From Pedobacter nyackensis (GTDB lineage: Bacteria > Bacteroidota > Bacteroidia > Sphingobacteriales > Sphingobacteriaceae): 64,000 bases of DNA. A program made the position numbers and the translations under genes. The stretch covers positions 267,910-331,909 of the forward strand of contig NZ_FWYB01000004.1 of NCBI RefSeq assembly GCF_900176505.1, in the 5' to 3' direction. Below are positions 54,817 through 63,734 of the stretch, piece by piece (positions within the stretch are counted from its first letter, which is position 1; every line of letters starts with the position of its first letter). The notes beneath the pieces are model-generated. The model saw nothing but the letters and a program-made list of their open reading frames with translations, was not told the origin of the DNA and ran no database searches.

Positions 54817-56961
54817 ATGTATAAGAAAATCATTTCAAAATGGTCACTGCTGGTTGGACTGTTGCTGTCTTTTAGCGGGCAGCTAAGGGCAGATGAAGGG
54901 ATGTGGCTGTTGGCCTTATTAAAGCAGCAGAACGCGGAAGAGCTAAAGGCAATGGGATTGAAGATTCCAATTGAAAAATTAACAGGTGAAAATGAAGGCG
55001 CGCTGACTGAAGCCGTAGTGGCTTTTGGTTCAGGTTGTACCGGCTCTTTGATCTCAGGATCAGGGCTTGTACTTACCAATTATCATTGCTCTTATGGTGC
55101 AATTCAGCAATATATTTCGCCAACAAACGATATTTTTAAAAAGGGATATTGGGCTGCCAAAGAGGGGGAAGAACTCCCTGTTGGTGACCTGGCTATTACC
55201 ATCAATAAAAAAATATTGGATGTAACTGCCGAGGTAAAGGCAAATTCTCAGGATGTTTCGGATGTTAACAGTATCAATAAAGCAATAAAAGCTGTTTCGC
55301 AAAAATATGCTCAGAAGTATCCAGGTTATAAGATTTCAATCAGACCCTATAAGGACAACACTTTATTTGTGCTTTTTTTACAGCTACAATACAGAGATGT
55401 TCGCCTGGTAGGTGTTCCTCCAAAAAATGTAGCGAAATTTGGTGGAGAAACGGATAACTGGATGTGGCCACGACAAAGTGCGGATTTTGCTTACTTCAGA
55501 GTTTATGCCGATAAAAATGGTAAACCTGCTGTCTATTCGAAAAGCAATGTTCCTTTAGTGGTGAAGAACTATTTACACATTTCAACCGAAGGTTATAAAA
55601 ATGGAGATTTTGCCATGTCAATGGGCTACCCTGGTCAATCAGAGCGTAATGCGACTTCTTCTCAGATCTGGCAAAAAACGCAGGTTTTAAACCCGCCGAT
55701 GATTGCTGTAAGGGCACTTAGTCAGTCTATTCTTGAAAAGGAAATGGATAAGAGCAATGAGATAAAACAGTTGTATGCTGAAAATTATGCCAATTCCGCT
55801 AACTATTACAAGAATGCAGTAGGCATGAATTTTTGGGTAAATAAGCTGCATATTTTGGCTAAGAAGGAAGCTCATGAGAAAGAGTGGATGAACTGGGTAA
55901 TGAAGGATGAATCTAGGAAAGCAAAATTTGCGACTCTGATGCCAAAGTTGAAGGCCGAAATTGAAGCCAATGCAAAGTTTAAACGTGCCCAAACATATTA
56001 TTCTGAATGCTTTAGTACCGCTGCAGGTATCCCTCGTTTCCTTTCGGGGTTTGGTAGTGGTTTTTACACTTACGATTTGAAAAAATCTCCGGAGGTGAGT
56101 AAAAACCTTGCAGTTAATACAAGCATGTATTATAAGAAAATGGATATGGGGGTTGAGAAACAACTTACCAAGGCAGTACTTAAACTATGTAAAGATAGTT
56201 TACCTGCTGATCTTCGCCCTGATGTATTTGAATTGAAAAAATTGGATACTGATGCACAAATTGATCAATATGTGGATGAGTTATTTAAAAATTCTCTTTT
56301 TACCGATTATGCAAAATTAGATAGATGGTTCAAAAATCCTATTGCTTCTATAAGTGATGATCCGGTTGCTCAATTGATGAAATCTATCGATAAAAAGCAG
56401 ACAGAAGTATTTAAAGAGGCCGAATTAAATGCAAGAAAGATTTATAGAATCGTTGAATCGTATTACAACAGTATTTCTGATTTCAAATCTGGTAAATACT
56501 ATCCAGATGCAGATAAATCCATCCGTCTTTCTTATGGAACCGTATCGGATCTGGTATTAGATAATAAAACTGTTCCATATCAGACTACCTTAAGTGAGTT
56601 GATTGCAAAGGCTGATACGGTAAATAAGGATTACTTCCTGAATAAAGATTTACAGGTACTCTGGCAAAAGAAGGATTATGGAAAATACGCTGTAAATGGA
56701 GAGATGCCGGTTTGTTTTGTAACCAATGGGGATGTTACAGGTGGCAATTCAGGAAGTCCGATGATGAATGCCAAAGGGCAGATTATTGGGTTGGTGTTCG
56801 ACTGCAACTGGGAATCAATGACCAGGGAGTTTAATTATGAAAAAGACCTGAATAGAGTTATTTGCGTCGATGTTCGTTATCTGTTGTTTGTAACCGAAAA
56901 GTTTTCAGGAACAAATAGAATTATCGGGGAAATTGAACAGGCAAACCAGACTGGGGTATAA
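54817..56961 (+). CDS. S46-family dipeptidyl-peptidase (DPP7/DPP11-like) with unusual S1 residue
   Basis: The ATG at 54817, preceded by aaagga, gives 714 residues with a signal peptide ending LRAD. The chymotrypsin-like S46 triad is visible: His90 in LTNYHCSYG, Asp223 in RQSADFAYFRVY and Ser645 in GGNSGSPMM. S46 enzymes remove dipeptides from peptide N-termini in the periplasm. In characterised members a residue 18 positions after the Ser sets specificity: Gly in DPP7 (hydrophobic), Arg or Ser in DPP11 (acidic). Here the FDxNWE motif carries Cys663. Tyr89 and Ser92 also replace the usual His and Gly of NHHCGYG. The enzyme is the only obvious hydrolase of module E, flanked by thioredoxin-fold genes. 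Activity is likely; specificity is open. Confidence 0.9.
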   Translation: MYKKIISKWSLLVGLLLSFSGQLRADEGMWLLALLKQQNAEELKAMGLKIPIEKLTGENEGALTEAVVAFGSGCTGSLISGSGLVLTNYHCSYGAIQQYISPTNDIFKKGYWAAKEGEELPVGDLAITINKKILDVTAEVKANSQDVSDVNSINKAIKAVSQKYAQKYPGYKISIRPYKDNTLFVLFLQLQYRDVRLVGVPPKNVAKFGGETDNWMWPRQSADFAYFRVYADKNGKPAVYSKSNVPLVVKNYLHISTEGYKNGDFAMSMGYPGQSERNATSSQIWQKTQVLNPPMIAVRALSQSILEKEMDKSNEIKQLYAENYANSANYYKNAVGMNFWVNKLHILAKKEAHEKEWMNWVMKDESRKAKFATLMPKLKAEIEANAKFKRAQTYYSECFSTAAGIPRFLSGFGSGFYTYDLKKSPEVSKNLAVNTSMYYKKMDMGVEKQLTKAVLKLCKDSLPADLRPDVFELKKLDTDAQIDQYVDELFKNSLFTDYAKLDRWFKNPIASISDDPVAQLMKSIDKKQTEVFKEAELNARKIYRIVESYYNSISDFKSGKYYPDADKSIRLSYGTVSDLVLDNKTVPYQTTLSELIAKADTVNKDYFLNKDLQVLWQKKDYGKYAVNGEMPVCFVTNGDVTGGNSGSPMMNAKGQIIGLVFDCNWESMTREFNYEKDLNRVICVDVRYLLFVTEKFSGTNRIIGEIEQANQTGV

Positions 56962-56973
56962 ATTAACGTAAAT

Positions 56974-56997
56974 GAAGGTGGCGGTTATGCCACCTTC
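56974..56997 (+). terminator. Intercistronic hairpin after the S46 gene
   Basis: A perfect 9-base inverted repeat (gaaggtggc / gccaccttc) with a ggttat loop lies 12 bases after the stop. No T tract follows, so it may stabilise the mRNA end or act as a partial terminator. Confidence 0.45.
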
Positions 56998-57015
56998 GAT
57001 TAACTCATAAAATAG

Positions 57016-58386
57016 ATGAAACAAATACTCAGACAGCTGCTCATCATTGTTTGTGGATGGATGTTTTCCTGCCCGGCTTTTGCGTCAAACGATATTAAAA
57101 CAATTGTTAAAGGTTCCATTCAGGGAATCGATATCAAACACATTACCATATTTAACCGTGAATCTGTACGTGGTTCAAGAGTCACAGATTCCATAAATTC
57201 TAATGGACAGTTTCAATTTAACCTGAACGTAAAAGTGCCCGGATTTTATGTGGTTTCAATGGGGGAAGATGAGCCAACTGAGTTTGAGATGTACCTTAAT
57301 CCGGGTGATCAGCTTAGCTTAAAAATTGCAAAAGACCAGGTTTTTATGATAGGTAAAGGAAGTGTATTAAACCAGTTTCTATATGATATGGCGACGAAAT
57401 TTAAATATAATCCACTTGATTTAGCCAGTCATCTCGAAACTTACAACAATCAGGTTAACGCTATAAATAGTTCAACAAATGCAGAGGTAGTTCGGCGGAA
57501 GGCACTATTATTGGGCAATGCACAGGGCGTTTTTTTGGATCAGACATTTGGTCCGCTTTTGGAATCTAAAGCCCATGGAGCGGATGGTAAGATGATGCAG
57601 GTCAACTTTTCTGATCTAAACATTCTATTAATCCCGGAAATTATGGTTCACCCTAACTGGAGGCTAAATATCACCGAACTGATGTTTGCTAAAATGAAAG
57701 CCGGTCAGTTAAAGATTAATCATGCACACAGCTGGGTAGCCGACTTTGGTAAGGCTATAGAAAACCAGAAATTAAGAGAGGCCTATATCACTGCAACATT
57801 AACTTACGCTGCTTCTATTGGAGATCTGGTAGCCGTTCCTAAAGAAATAAATGCGGTATTACCATTGGTTAAAAACCCGGTTAGTGTGGCCAAAATAAAT
57901 GGTTTGAAAGCAAAAATTAATCAGGGACTGAATTTCTATAAAAATGCACCCCTAGGCACTGACATGAGTGCATATGCTTTTCAAAATGCTAAAGATGAGC
58001 TGGTTTCTATTAAAGACTATAAAGGGAAACTGATTTATGTAGATATCTGGAATACGGGCTGTAAACCTTGTATCGCCGAAATGCCATATCTAAAGCAGTT
58101 AGAGCAGGACTTGCATGGGGAAGATATCGTTTTCCTTTCTGTTTCTTGTGATTACGATTTAGCGATGTGGAAACGGTTTTTGCAGAAACATAATATGACC
58201 GGTGAACAATTAATTATGATGGGTAAAAAGGATACATTTTTTGATAAGATTGGAAAAGGGGGAGTGCCTCGTTTTGTGATTTTAGACAAGCAAGGTAAGA
58301 TGCTGGATTATAATAGTTGTAAGCGTCCCTCTAATCCGATATTGAAAATTTATTTGACAGAACTACTTAACCAATCAAAACTATGA
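57016..58386 (+). CDS. TlpA-type periplasmic oxidoreductase, GCKPC active site
   Basis: The 456-residue protein has a signal peptide ending AFAS, an N-terminal DUF4369-like beta domain (about 25-112, with YLNPGDQLSLKI), a helical middle and a TlpA-like domain with NTGCKPC (Cys349, Cys352) and the cis-proline loop GVPRFV. The Trp before the first Cys is Gly, and Lys sits between the cysteines, unusual for this fold. It is the counterpart of the product of 10933 over the whole length (KGSVLNQFLYDM, NAINSSTNAEV, KRPSNPILKIYL). Its stop overlaps the next start by 4 bases (ATGA), so translation is coupled. Confidence 0.87.
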   Translation: MKQILRQLLIIVCGWMFSCPAFASNDIKTIVKGSIQGIDIKHITIFNRESVRGSRVTDSINSNGQFQFNLNVKVPGFYVVSMGEDEPTEFEMYLNPGDQLSLKIAKDQVFMIGKGSVLNQFLYDMATKFKYNPLDLASHLETYNNQVNAINSSTNAEVVRRKALLLGNAQGVFLDQTFGPLLESKAHGADGKMMQVNFSDLNILLIPEIMVHPNWRLNITELMFAKMKAGQLKINHAHSWVADFGKAIENQKLREAYITATLTYAASIGDLVAVPKEINAVLPLVKNPVSVAKINGLKAKINQGLNFYKNAPLGTDMSAYAFQNAKDELVSIKDYKGKLIYVDIWNTGCKPCIAEMPYLKQLEQDLHGEDIVFLSVSCDYDLAMWKRFLQKHNMTGEQLIMMGKKDTFFDKIGKGGVPRFVILDKQGKMLDYNSCKRPSNPILKIYLTELLNQSKL

Positions 58387-59735
58387 TTACATCAAGAGTT
58401 GCATTTATTGCAATTATATTATTTTCTTTTTTCACGGTGAAAGCTCAGGAAACCGAGATTAGAGGGGTTTCAAAAAAAACAAAACCTGACTTTGTAAAGC
58501 TATTTAGCGTAAATCAGGGGCAAATGGTAGAACTCGCTTCCGTAAAGCCAGCCGCTAATGGTGCATTTGCTTTTAAATTTAAACCTGCCTATAAAGGATA
58601 CTACTTGTTGGGCTTTGGAACAGTAAATAATGGTACCCAGGATAAGTATAAACTGTATGTGAAAGGCAACGACCAGATCAGTCTTGAGTTGACGGATGAA
58701 GCATATATCCTTAAAGGCAAGAATAATAAAGAGAATATTGTATTAGAACAGTGGTATAAGACCGCTTATAAGGTGGAACGTAAAACGATCTATTTTAATC
58801 GTGGTGTCAGATCGTTTAAAGAGTTTTTTCCAATGCTGGAAGAAGCAGTTGCTAAATCAAAACCCTTTAGCGCTGGCATTAATACCGGGAATAGTCATTT
58901 CGACAAGTTAATGCGCCAAACCATAGCTTATGATCTTGGCTATTATACCTTAACCTTGTTGCTGTATCCTTCTGCTTCCAGACCTGATGAAAATGATTAT
59001 ACTCCTTATATTAAGAATTTTAAAGCAGATGATTTCCTTCAAAATGAGGTGTTGCTTCAATTCCCTTATGGGATAAATATGTTGAGTAACCTCGTTGCGT
59101 TTAAAAACAAGGGCTTAGGCTATGATTTTGATAAAGACGTACTGTCTATTCCAAACGATCAGTTGAAAGGGGATTATGCATTAACATATGCCGCACTTGC
59201 AAGATCATATAATAAGTACAAGCAAATTGTGGATACCTACAGTAAGTACTTTACAAGGAATGATCAAAAATTACGCGCAGAAGTTATTGAAGCTAAGAAT
59301 GGTGTATACAAGCCAGGAGCAAAAGCGTTTGGCTTTAGTTATCCAGATGTGAATGGCAAAATGGTTTCATTATCAGATTTTAAAGGTAAATTGGTATTGG
59401 TGGATGTTTGGGCAACCTGGTGCGGTCCTTGCGTAAAAGAGATTCCTTCGTTAAAAAAACTGGAAGAGGAGTTTCATGGTAAAGATGTCGCATTTTTAAG
59501 CGTGTCTGTGGACGACCATAAGGATAAGGAAAAATGGAAAAAGTATGTTGCTGATGCGCAACTAGGCGGCGTACAGATTCATTCCGGACCGGGGGCGGAG
59601 ATTTCAAGGGATTATAAAATTAATGGCATTCCGAGGTTTATGCTTTTTGATAAAAATGGGAATATTATAGATGTCGATTCACCGCGGCCAAGTGACCCAA
59701 AACTGAAAGAAATCCTGAAAGAATGGTTAGAATGA
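58383..59735 (+). CDS. TlpA-type periplasmic thiol-disulfide oxidoreductase, WCGPC active site
   Basis: The 450-residue protein has a signal peptide ending VKAQ, an N-terminal DUF4369-like domain (TEIRGVSKKTKPDFVKLFSV, to about 112), a helical linker and a TlpA-like domain starting YPDVNGKMVSLSDFKGK, with WCGPC (Cys347, Cys350) and GIPRFM. It is the module E counterpart of the products of 12298 and 13647. Its ATG overlaps the previous stop (ATGA), so both are made from one transcript, probably in similar amounts. It is the last gene of module E; the histidine kinase gene begins 47 bases later, with no clear terminator between. Confidence 0.88.
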   Translation: MITSRVAFIAIILFSFFTVKAQETEIRGVSKKTKPDFVKLFSVNQGQMVELASVKPAANGAFAFKFKPAYKGYYLLGFGTVNNGTQDKYKLYVKGNDQISLELTDEAYILKGKNNKENIVLEQWYKTAYKVERKTIYFNRGVRSFKEFFPMLEEAVAKSKPFSAGINTGNSHFDKLMRQTIAYDLGYYTLTLLLYPSASRPDENDYTPYIKNFKADDFLQNEVLLQFPYGINMLSNLVAFKNKGLGYDFDKDVLSIPNDQLKGDYALTYAALARSYNKYKQIVDTYSKYFTRNDQKLRAEVIEAKNGVYKPGAKAFGFSYPDVNGKMVSLSDFKGKLVLVDVWATWCGPCVKEIPSLKKLEEEFHGKDVAFLSVSVDDHKDKEKWKKYVADAQLGGVQIHSGPGAEISRDYKINGIPRFMLFDKNGNIIDVDSPRPSDPKLKEILKEWLE

Positions 59736-59782
59736 AAAAGCAGTAAATTCTCTATATTTATCATCAAATCAGGATTGCATCT

Positions 59783-62482
59783 ATGGGTAAAGAGGCCAGC
59801 TACAAATCATTTCGTCCATTTATTTGGGCCTTTATAACCATTGTGTCACTGTTGGCAATCACCCAATATGTTGCTTACCTGCGTTATTCAATGCAGAAGA
59901 GGCAGGAACACGAAATTTTGAAGCATGAACTGGATGAAGTAGAAAGTAGATTCAAGGACATCCTTAACCATAGTATATCATCGGCAAATACATTCTCTAT
60001 ACTATATAAGCAGTACGGAAATATTGATAGTTTTGATGAGATCGCCAGGGATATCATGGAACACAATAAAGGGATTGATTTCATGAATTTTGCCGAGAAT
60101 TATACGATTACCCACGTTTATCCCTTACAGGGGAACCAGAAGATATTGGGGCACAGCTTACTGGAAGTGCCCTTGTTTCGTAAAGAAATTGAGATTGCAA
60201 TAAAGAGTAATAAGGTACTCTTTGCAGGTCCTTATCGGTTGACGCAAGGTAGAGGAATTGGGATTTCCTGTCGTATACCGATCATTATTAATAATAAATA
60301 CAAGGGACTGGCAAGCGTGATCACAAAATTACCTACGGTCTTTAGTCTATTGCCGCAATTGAAAAATAATGGTGGAAAATTTGTTTATCAACTCTCTAAA
60401 GTAAATCCGGTTACACTCAAATCCGAATCCTTTTTTCCAAATTATGTTCCCAAAGCCAATAGTGGTATTTCAGTTTATATGCCTGAAGGAAATTGGACCT
60501 TACATGCTGCTTATTCTTCCCTCTATACCACTTCAAATGATGTATATGCCATATCGGTTCTAGGTATACTGTTAAGTTTCTCCATAAGTATAGTTGTGTA
60601 TCACCGGGCCAAATTGCCGGTTAAACTTGAGCGCATTATCCAATCGAAAACCAGGGAATTGGCAGGCAGTGAAAAATACTACAGAAGATTGATTGAAAGT
60701 AGCACAGATGTCATCGCTTTGTTTAATGCCGCTGGACAGGCTATTTATAGAACACCCTCATTTGAGAAGGTTACGGGCTATACAGTAGCTGAAATGCAAA
60801 ATGCTTCAGACATAGATCTGGTCGATCCGGAGCATAAAGACCAGGATCGACTGGATTTTGTGAAAGTTGCTTCCATACCAGGTAGTACGCTGTTTAAGCG
60901 CCATAAATTAAGGCATAAACAAGGGCATTATATTTATGTAGATGGTATTTATAGGAATATGCTTGAAGACGATAATGTGAAAGCCGTGGTATATACCTAC
61001 TCAGATGTTACTGATAAGGTGTTAGCTTTACATGATCTTGGCGAACGGGTAAAAGAGCTCTCAACGATTTTTAAATTGAATGAAATATTAAAGGACACTT
61101 CGCAAGATATTGACAGTTTATTTGAAAAGATCGTTAATCTTATCCGCGAGGGCTGGCAATATCCTGAATATTGCGAGGCAAAAATAGAATTTGACGGAAA
61201 GAAATATATTACCGCTGGTTACCATTCATCACCTTATAGCCAGGTTGCTTCTTTCAGCTTAGTTGATGGGAAGTATGGTTTGGTTGAAGTGATTTATACT
61301 AAAGAAAAGCCAAAAGCCTTTGAAGGCTCCTTCTTAAAAGAAGAGCGTGACCTTATCAACACTATTGCTGATACGATTACGATATATTTAAATAAGGCAA
61401 TCCAGCAACGCAATCTTATCGAATCGCAGAAAAAATTCCAGGATTTAGTTGAGAAATCCTTGGTTGGGGTCTATATTATCATAGATGACGCTTTGGTATA
61501 CGTAAATCCCAAGGTTGTCGAAGATATCGGTTATACTGAGGAAGAGATGTATCTGCTAACGATCAGGGAATTGGTGCATGAAGAAGATTATGATATGGTC
61601 AGCCACAATATGTCGTTAAGGATGCAGGGAATTAATAAAAGCTATGAGACAAGAGTAAAAAGAAAAGATGGAAGTTATATATGGATAGAGGTTTTTGGGA
61701 ATAATACCACCTATCAAGGAAAAAAAGCTCTTATAGGTACTATGGTGAACATTACCGGGAGGAAAAATCTTGAATTGGAAAGACAGGGAATCATACATGA
61801 CCTGGAGCAACGGAACAGGGACCTTGAGCAGTTTTCAAACGTGCTGTCCCATAATATACGATCACCGATTTCCACGGTATTGGGATTAATTAGTTTATTG
61901 GATCAGGAAATGAATGAAGAGGACATAGCAATCGCCTTGCGGGGTATTGATCAGTCTGTCAAAAAATTAGATGATGTGGTGAAGGATCTGAATGAGATAT
62001 TGCGCATTCGAAATTCACTTTCTAATGTAAATAGTAGGGTAGTGTTTAAAGAGATTTTAGATGAGACCAGAAAAACACTTGCGGATGCGATAGAAAAGAA
62101 AAATGTTTTGATCGAATACGACTTTACTGCTATACCGGATTTAAATTCAGTTCGGGCGTATATAAAAAGTATCTTTTGCAATGTAATCTCCAATGGCATT
62201 AAGTATTCACGACCGGGTGTTGTGCCGCATTTACTAATCAGATCTTCAAAGAGCGATGACAAAGTGTTTATCTCATTTAAGGATAATGGTATCGGCATCG
62301 ATCTAGTGAAATATAAGGACCAGATATTCGGGCTTTATAAACGATTTCATCCCTCCATCGAGGGTAAAGGGCTGGGGTTGTACATTGTGAAAACGCAGGC
62401 TACAGCGCTTAACGGAAACATAGAGGTAAGAAGTACGCTGGAGCAGGGGTCCGAATTCATATTGAGCTTTAGTCTGTGTTAA
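59783..62482 (+). CDS. CHASE-PAS-PAS sensor histidine kinase
   Basis: The 899-residue protein has a membrane span (about 13-32), an extracytoplasmic CHASE-like domain (about 40-240, with GRGIGISCRIPIIINNKYKG), a second span (about 254-274), a PAS domain (about 296-413), a GAF-like linker (about 425-540), a second PAS (about 545-665) and a kinase core. His690 sits in VLSHNIRSP as the phosphorylated residue. N-box residues are near 800-804 (FCNVISNGIKYS), the G1 box reads DNGIGID (834-840) and the G2 box GKGLGL (861-866). No response regulator is encoded nearby, so it is an orphan kinase. It is 47 bases behind module E and could be cotranscribed; what it senses is unknown. Confidence 0.9.
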   Translation: MGKEASYKSFRPFIWAFITIVSLLAITQYVAYLRYSMQKRQEHEILKHELDEVESRFKDILNHSISSANTFSILYKQYGNIDSFDEIARDIMEHNKGIDFMNFAENYTITHVYPLQGNQKILGHSLLEVPLFRKEIEIAIKSNKVLFAGPYRLTQGRGIGISCRIPIIINNKYKGLASVITKLPTVFSLLPQLKNNGGKFVYQLSKVNPVTLKSESFFPNYVPKANSGISVYMPEGNWTLHAAYSSLYTTSNDVYAISVLGILLSFSISIVVYHRAKLPVKLERIIQSKTRELAGSEKYYRRLIESSTDVIALFNAAGQAIYRTPSFEKVTGYTVAEMQNASDIDLVDPEHKDQDRLDFVKVASIPGSTLFKRHKLRHKQGHYIYVDGIYRNMLEDDNVKAVVYTYSDVTDKVLALHDLGERVKELSTIFKLNEILKDTSQDIDSLFEKIVNLIREGWQYPEYCEAKIEFDGKKYITAGYHSSPYSQVASFSLVDGKYGLVEVIYTKEKPKAFEGSFLKEERDLINTIADTITIYLNKAIQQRNLIESQKKFQDLVEKSLVGVYIIIDDALVYVNPKVVEDIGYTEEEMYLLTIRELVHEEDYDMVSHNMSLRMQGINKSYETRVKRKDGSYIWIEVFGNNTTYQGKKALIGTMVNITGRKNLELERQGIIHDLEQRNRDLEQFSNVLSHNIRSPISTVLGLISLLDQEMNEEDIAIALRGIDQSVKKLDDVVKDLNEILRIRNSLSNVNSRVVFKEILDETRKTLADAIEKKNVLIEYDFTAIPDLNSVRAYIKSIFCNVISNGIKYSRPGVVPHLLIRSSKSDDKVFISFKDNGIGIDLVKYKDQIFGLYKRFHPSIEGKGLGLYIVKTQATALNGNIEVRSTLEQGSEFILSFSLC

Positions 62483-62616
62483 CAGAATTCCCACTAAGGG
62501 AATAAAATAGTTAAATGATTAGAAGAGTACAATGGGTTCGGAAAGATGCAGTTATGGCTTGTTATCAATGTTTAAATGTTTCATCTCCAAATACACTTCC
62601 TGGTACACAATCAACT

Positions 62617-63408
62617 CTAGCCTGCTTCGAAACCCATTTCTTGCCAGTTTATTGTTTTGGCCTTAGCAGCCTTGCCGTCTGATATAAACGCTTTTAGTAT
62701 TGCTACGGGGTTAAAATCGATTGTATTGTAAAACATTTTTCCTGCAAAGGTATTCCTCAAAAACTGCAAGGAAATTACAGTAACACAAAGACAGCCTGGT
62801 TCAATCTTAAATTCAAATTGTTGTGGAGCTATAACATCTGCTTGATATTTGTATTCTATTTCTGTTGTTTGAACCGGATTGAAATAATGCTGTCCATTTG
62901 TCAGATCGAATATGCCAAGCCCAAAGCTCAACATACAATGTCTGATTTCTTTTGGAAAGTTAAGCTCTTGTGGAAGTCGCATTTCTGGTATGCTGATCTT
63001 TAATTTATTCCCCGTCACCTCTAATTCCGGACGTACATGAAAAATATTTCTTACCAGTGAATGTTGATTGAATTCAAAACCATTTAGCCTGTCAAAACTA
63101 TCGCTGCGGAAATCGAAAATGCCTTTATCTATATTTTTACACTGATTTAGAATGTGTACTACTTCAGAATTTAAACGATTTACCATTTCGCCATCGGTAA
63201 AATCGGTAGTAATAGGATTAAGATTATTCCTCAAGGTCATGGCTAGCGTACTGGCTTTCCCGAAAATTTTGGCTGCGATTTTACTGGGCTCAGTATGACT
63301 GGAAGGTGTAAAAACAGGTTTTTTTTGAATAACCTGTTTATTTCGGTATTTCTTGTATACCGTAGGACCAATTTTGCCTGTAATAAATTTTCCATTAACG
63401 CTGGCCAT
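62617..63408 (-). CDS. Hypothetical protein of unknown function
   Basis: The minus-strand ATG at 63408 is preferred over an upstream start at 63477 because MASVNGKFITGKIGPTVYKK looks like a conserved N-terminus; it gives 263 residues. There is no signal peptide, membrane span or recognised domain. The N-terminal pattern (MAxxNG, GKxG, V) weakly recalls a group of Bacteroidetes hypothetical proteins such as DUF6266, but this is not a firm assignment. The remainder alternates short strands and includes several aromatic motifs (FHVRPELEV, HYFNPVQTTEIEYKYQ). It is convergent with the histidine kinase and lies between that gene and an insertion element, in a less ordered part of the window. Real gene, function unknown. 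Confidence 0.6.
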   Translation of the reverse strand: MASVNGKFITGKIGPTVYKKYRNKQVIQKKPVFTPSSHTEPSKIAAKIFGKASTLAMTLRNNLNPITTDFTDGEMVNRLNSEVVHILNQCKNIDKGIFDFRSDSFDRLNGFEFNQHSLVRNIFHVRPELEVTGNKLKISIPEMRLPQELNFPKEIRHCMLSFGLGIFDLTNGQHYFNPVQTTEIEYKYQADVIAPQQFEFKIEPGCLCVTVISLQFLRNTFAGKMFYNTIDFNPVAILKAFISDGKAAKAKTINWQEMGFEAG

Positions 63409-63477
63409 AATTATATTGATTTGAGGTTTAAGAAATGCCTGGCTTTGCATCGACCAGGATAGTATAACTATGCGCAA

Positions 63478-63734
63478 TTAGAGTGCCAGATTAATGCAGT
63501 TATCCTGGGTAATAGTAGTAAAAGGCGGGGTGTATGCGGGGTATAGGCGGACTCAATGCGGGCTATGGTAAACTGGTGGACAAAGATGTCTTATACTTGT
63601 CTTATACTGATTAGGCTTTACAAAATCGGGGTGACTTTACTGAAATTGCTTTACAAAATTATTTATTTTACTGAATATACTGTACACTTGGTCTGATACG
63701 GGTTTTACTTTACAGTTTTGAGAGGGGTTAATAA
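63478..63734. other. Gene-free 257-base stretch with short repeats and a possible insertion-element end
   Basis: No gene is seen. The stretch contains the repeated words tgtcttatact (near 63589 and 63598), gctttacaaaat (twice, 63613-63655) and ttactgaa. A TGTA-starting segment at 63681 (tgtacacttggtctgatacg) sits outside the transposase stop at 63735 and could be the right inverted end of an IS3-type element. The other end is outside the window, so it cannot be verified here. Confidence 0.35.

Noticed and set aside
55687..56163. 158-codon minus-strand open frame inside the S46 gene
   Set aside because: It overlaps the middle of a well-supported peptidase gene; composition suggests a chance frame.
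2185..59735. Reading the loci as ordinary polysaccharide utilisation loci
   Set aside because: No glycoside hydrolase, polysaccharide lyase, carbohydrate esterase or sulfatase was recognised; the accessory enzymes are peptidases and thiol oxidoreductases.
63580..63660. Short repeated words as a CRISPR or tandem-repeat array
   Set aside because: Only two copies of each word occur, with irregular spacing and no spacer structure.
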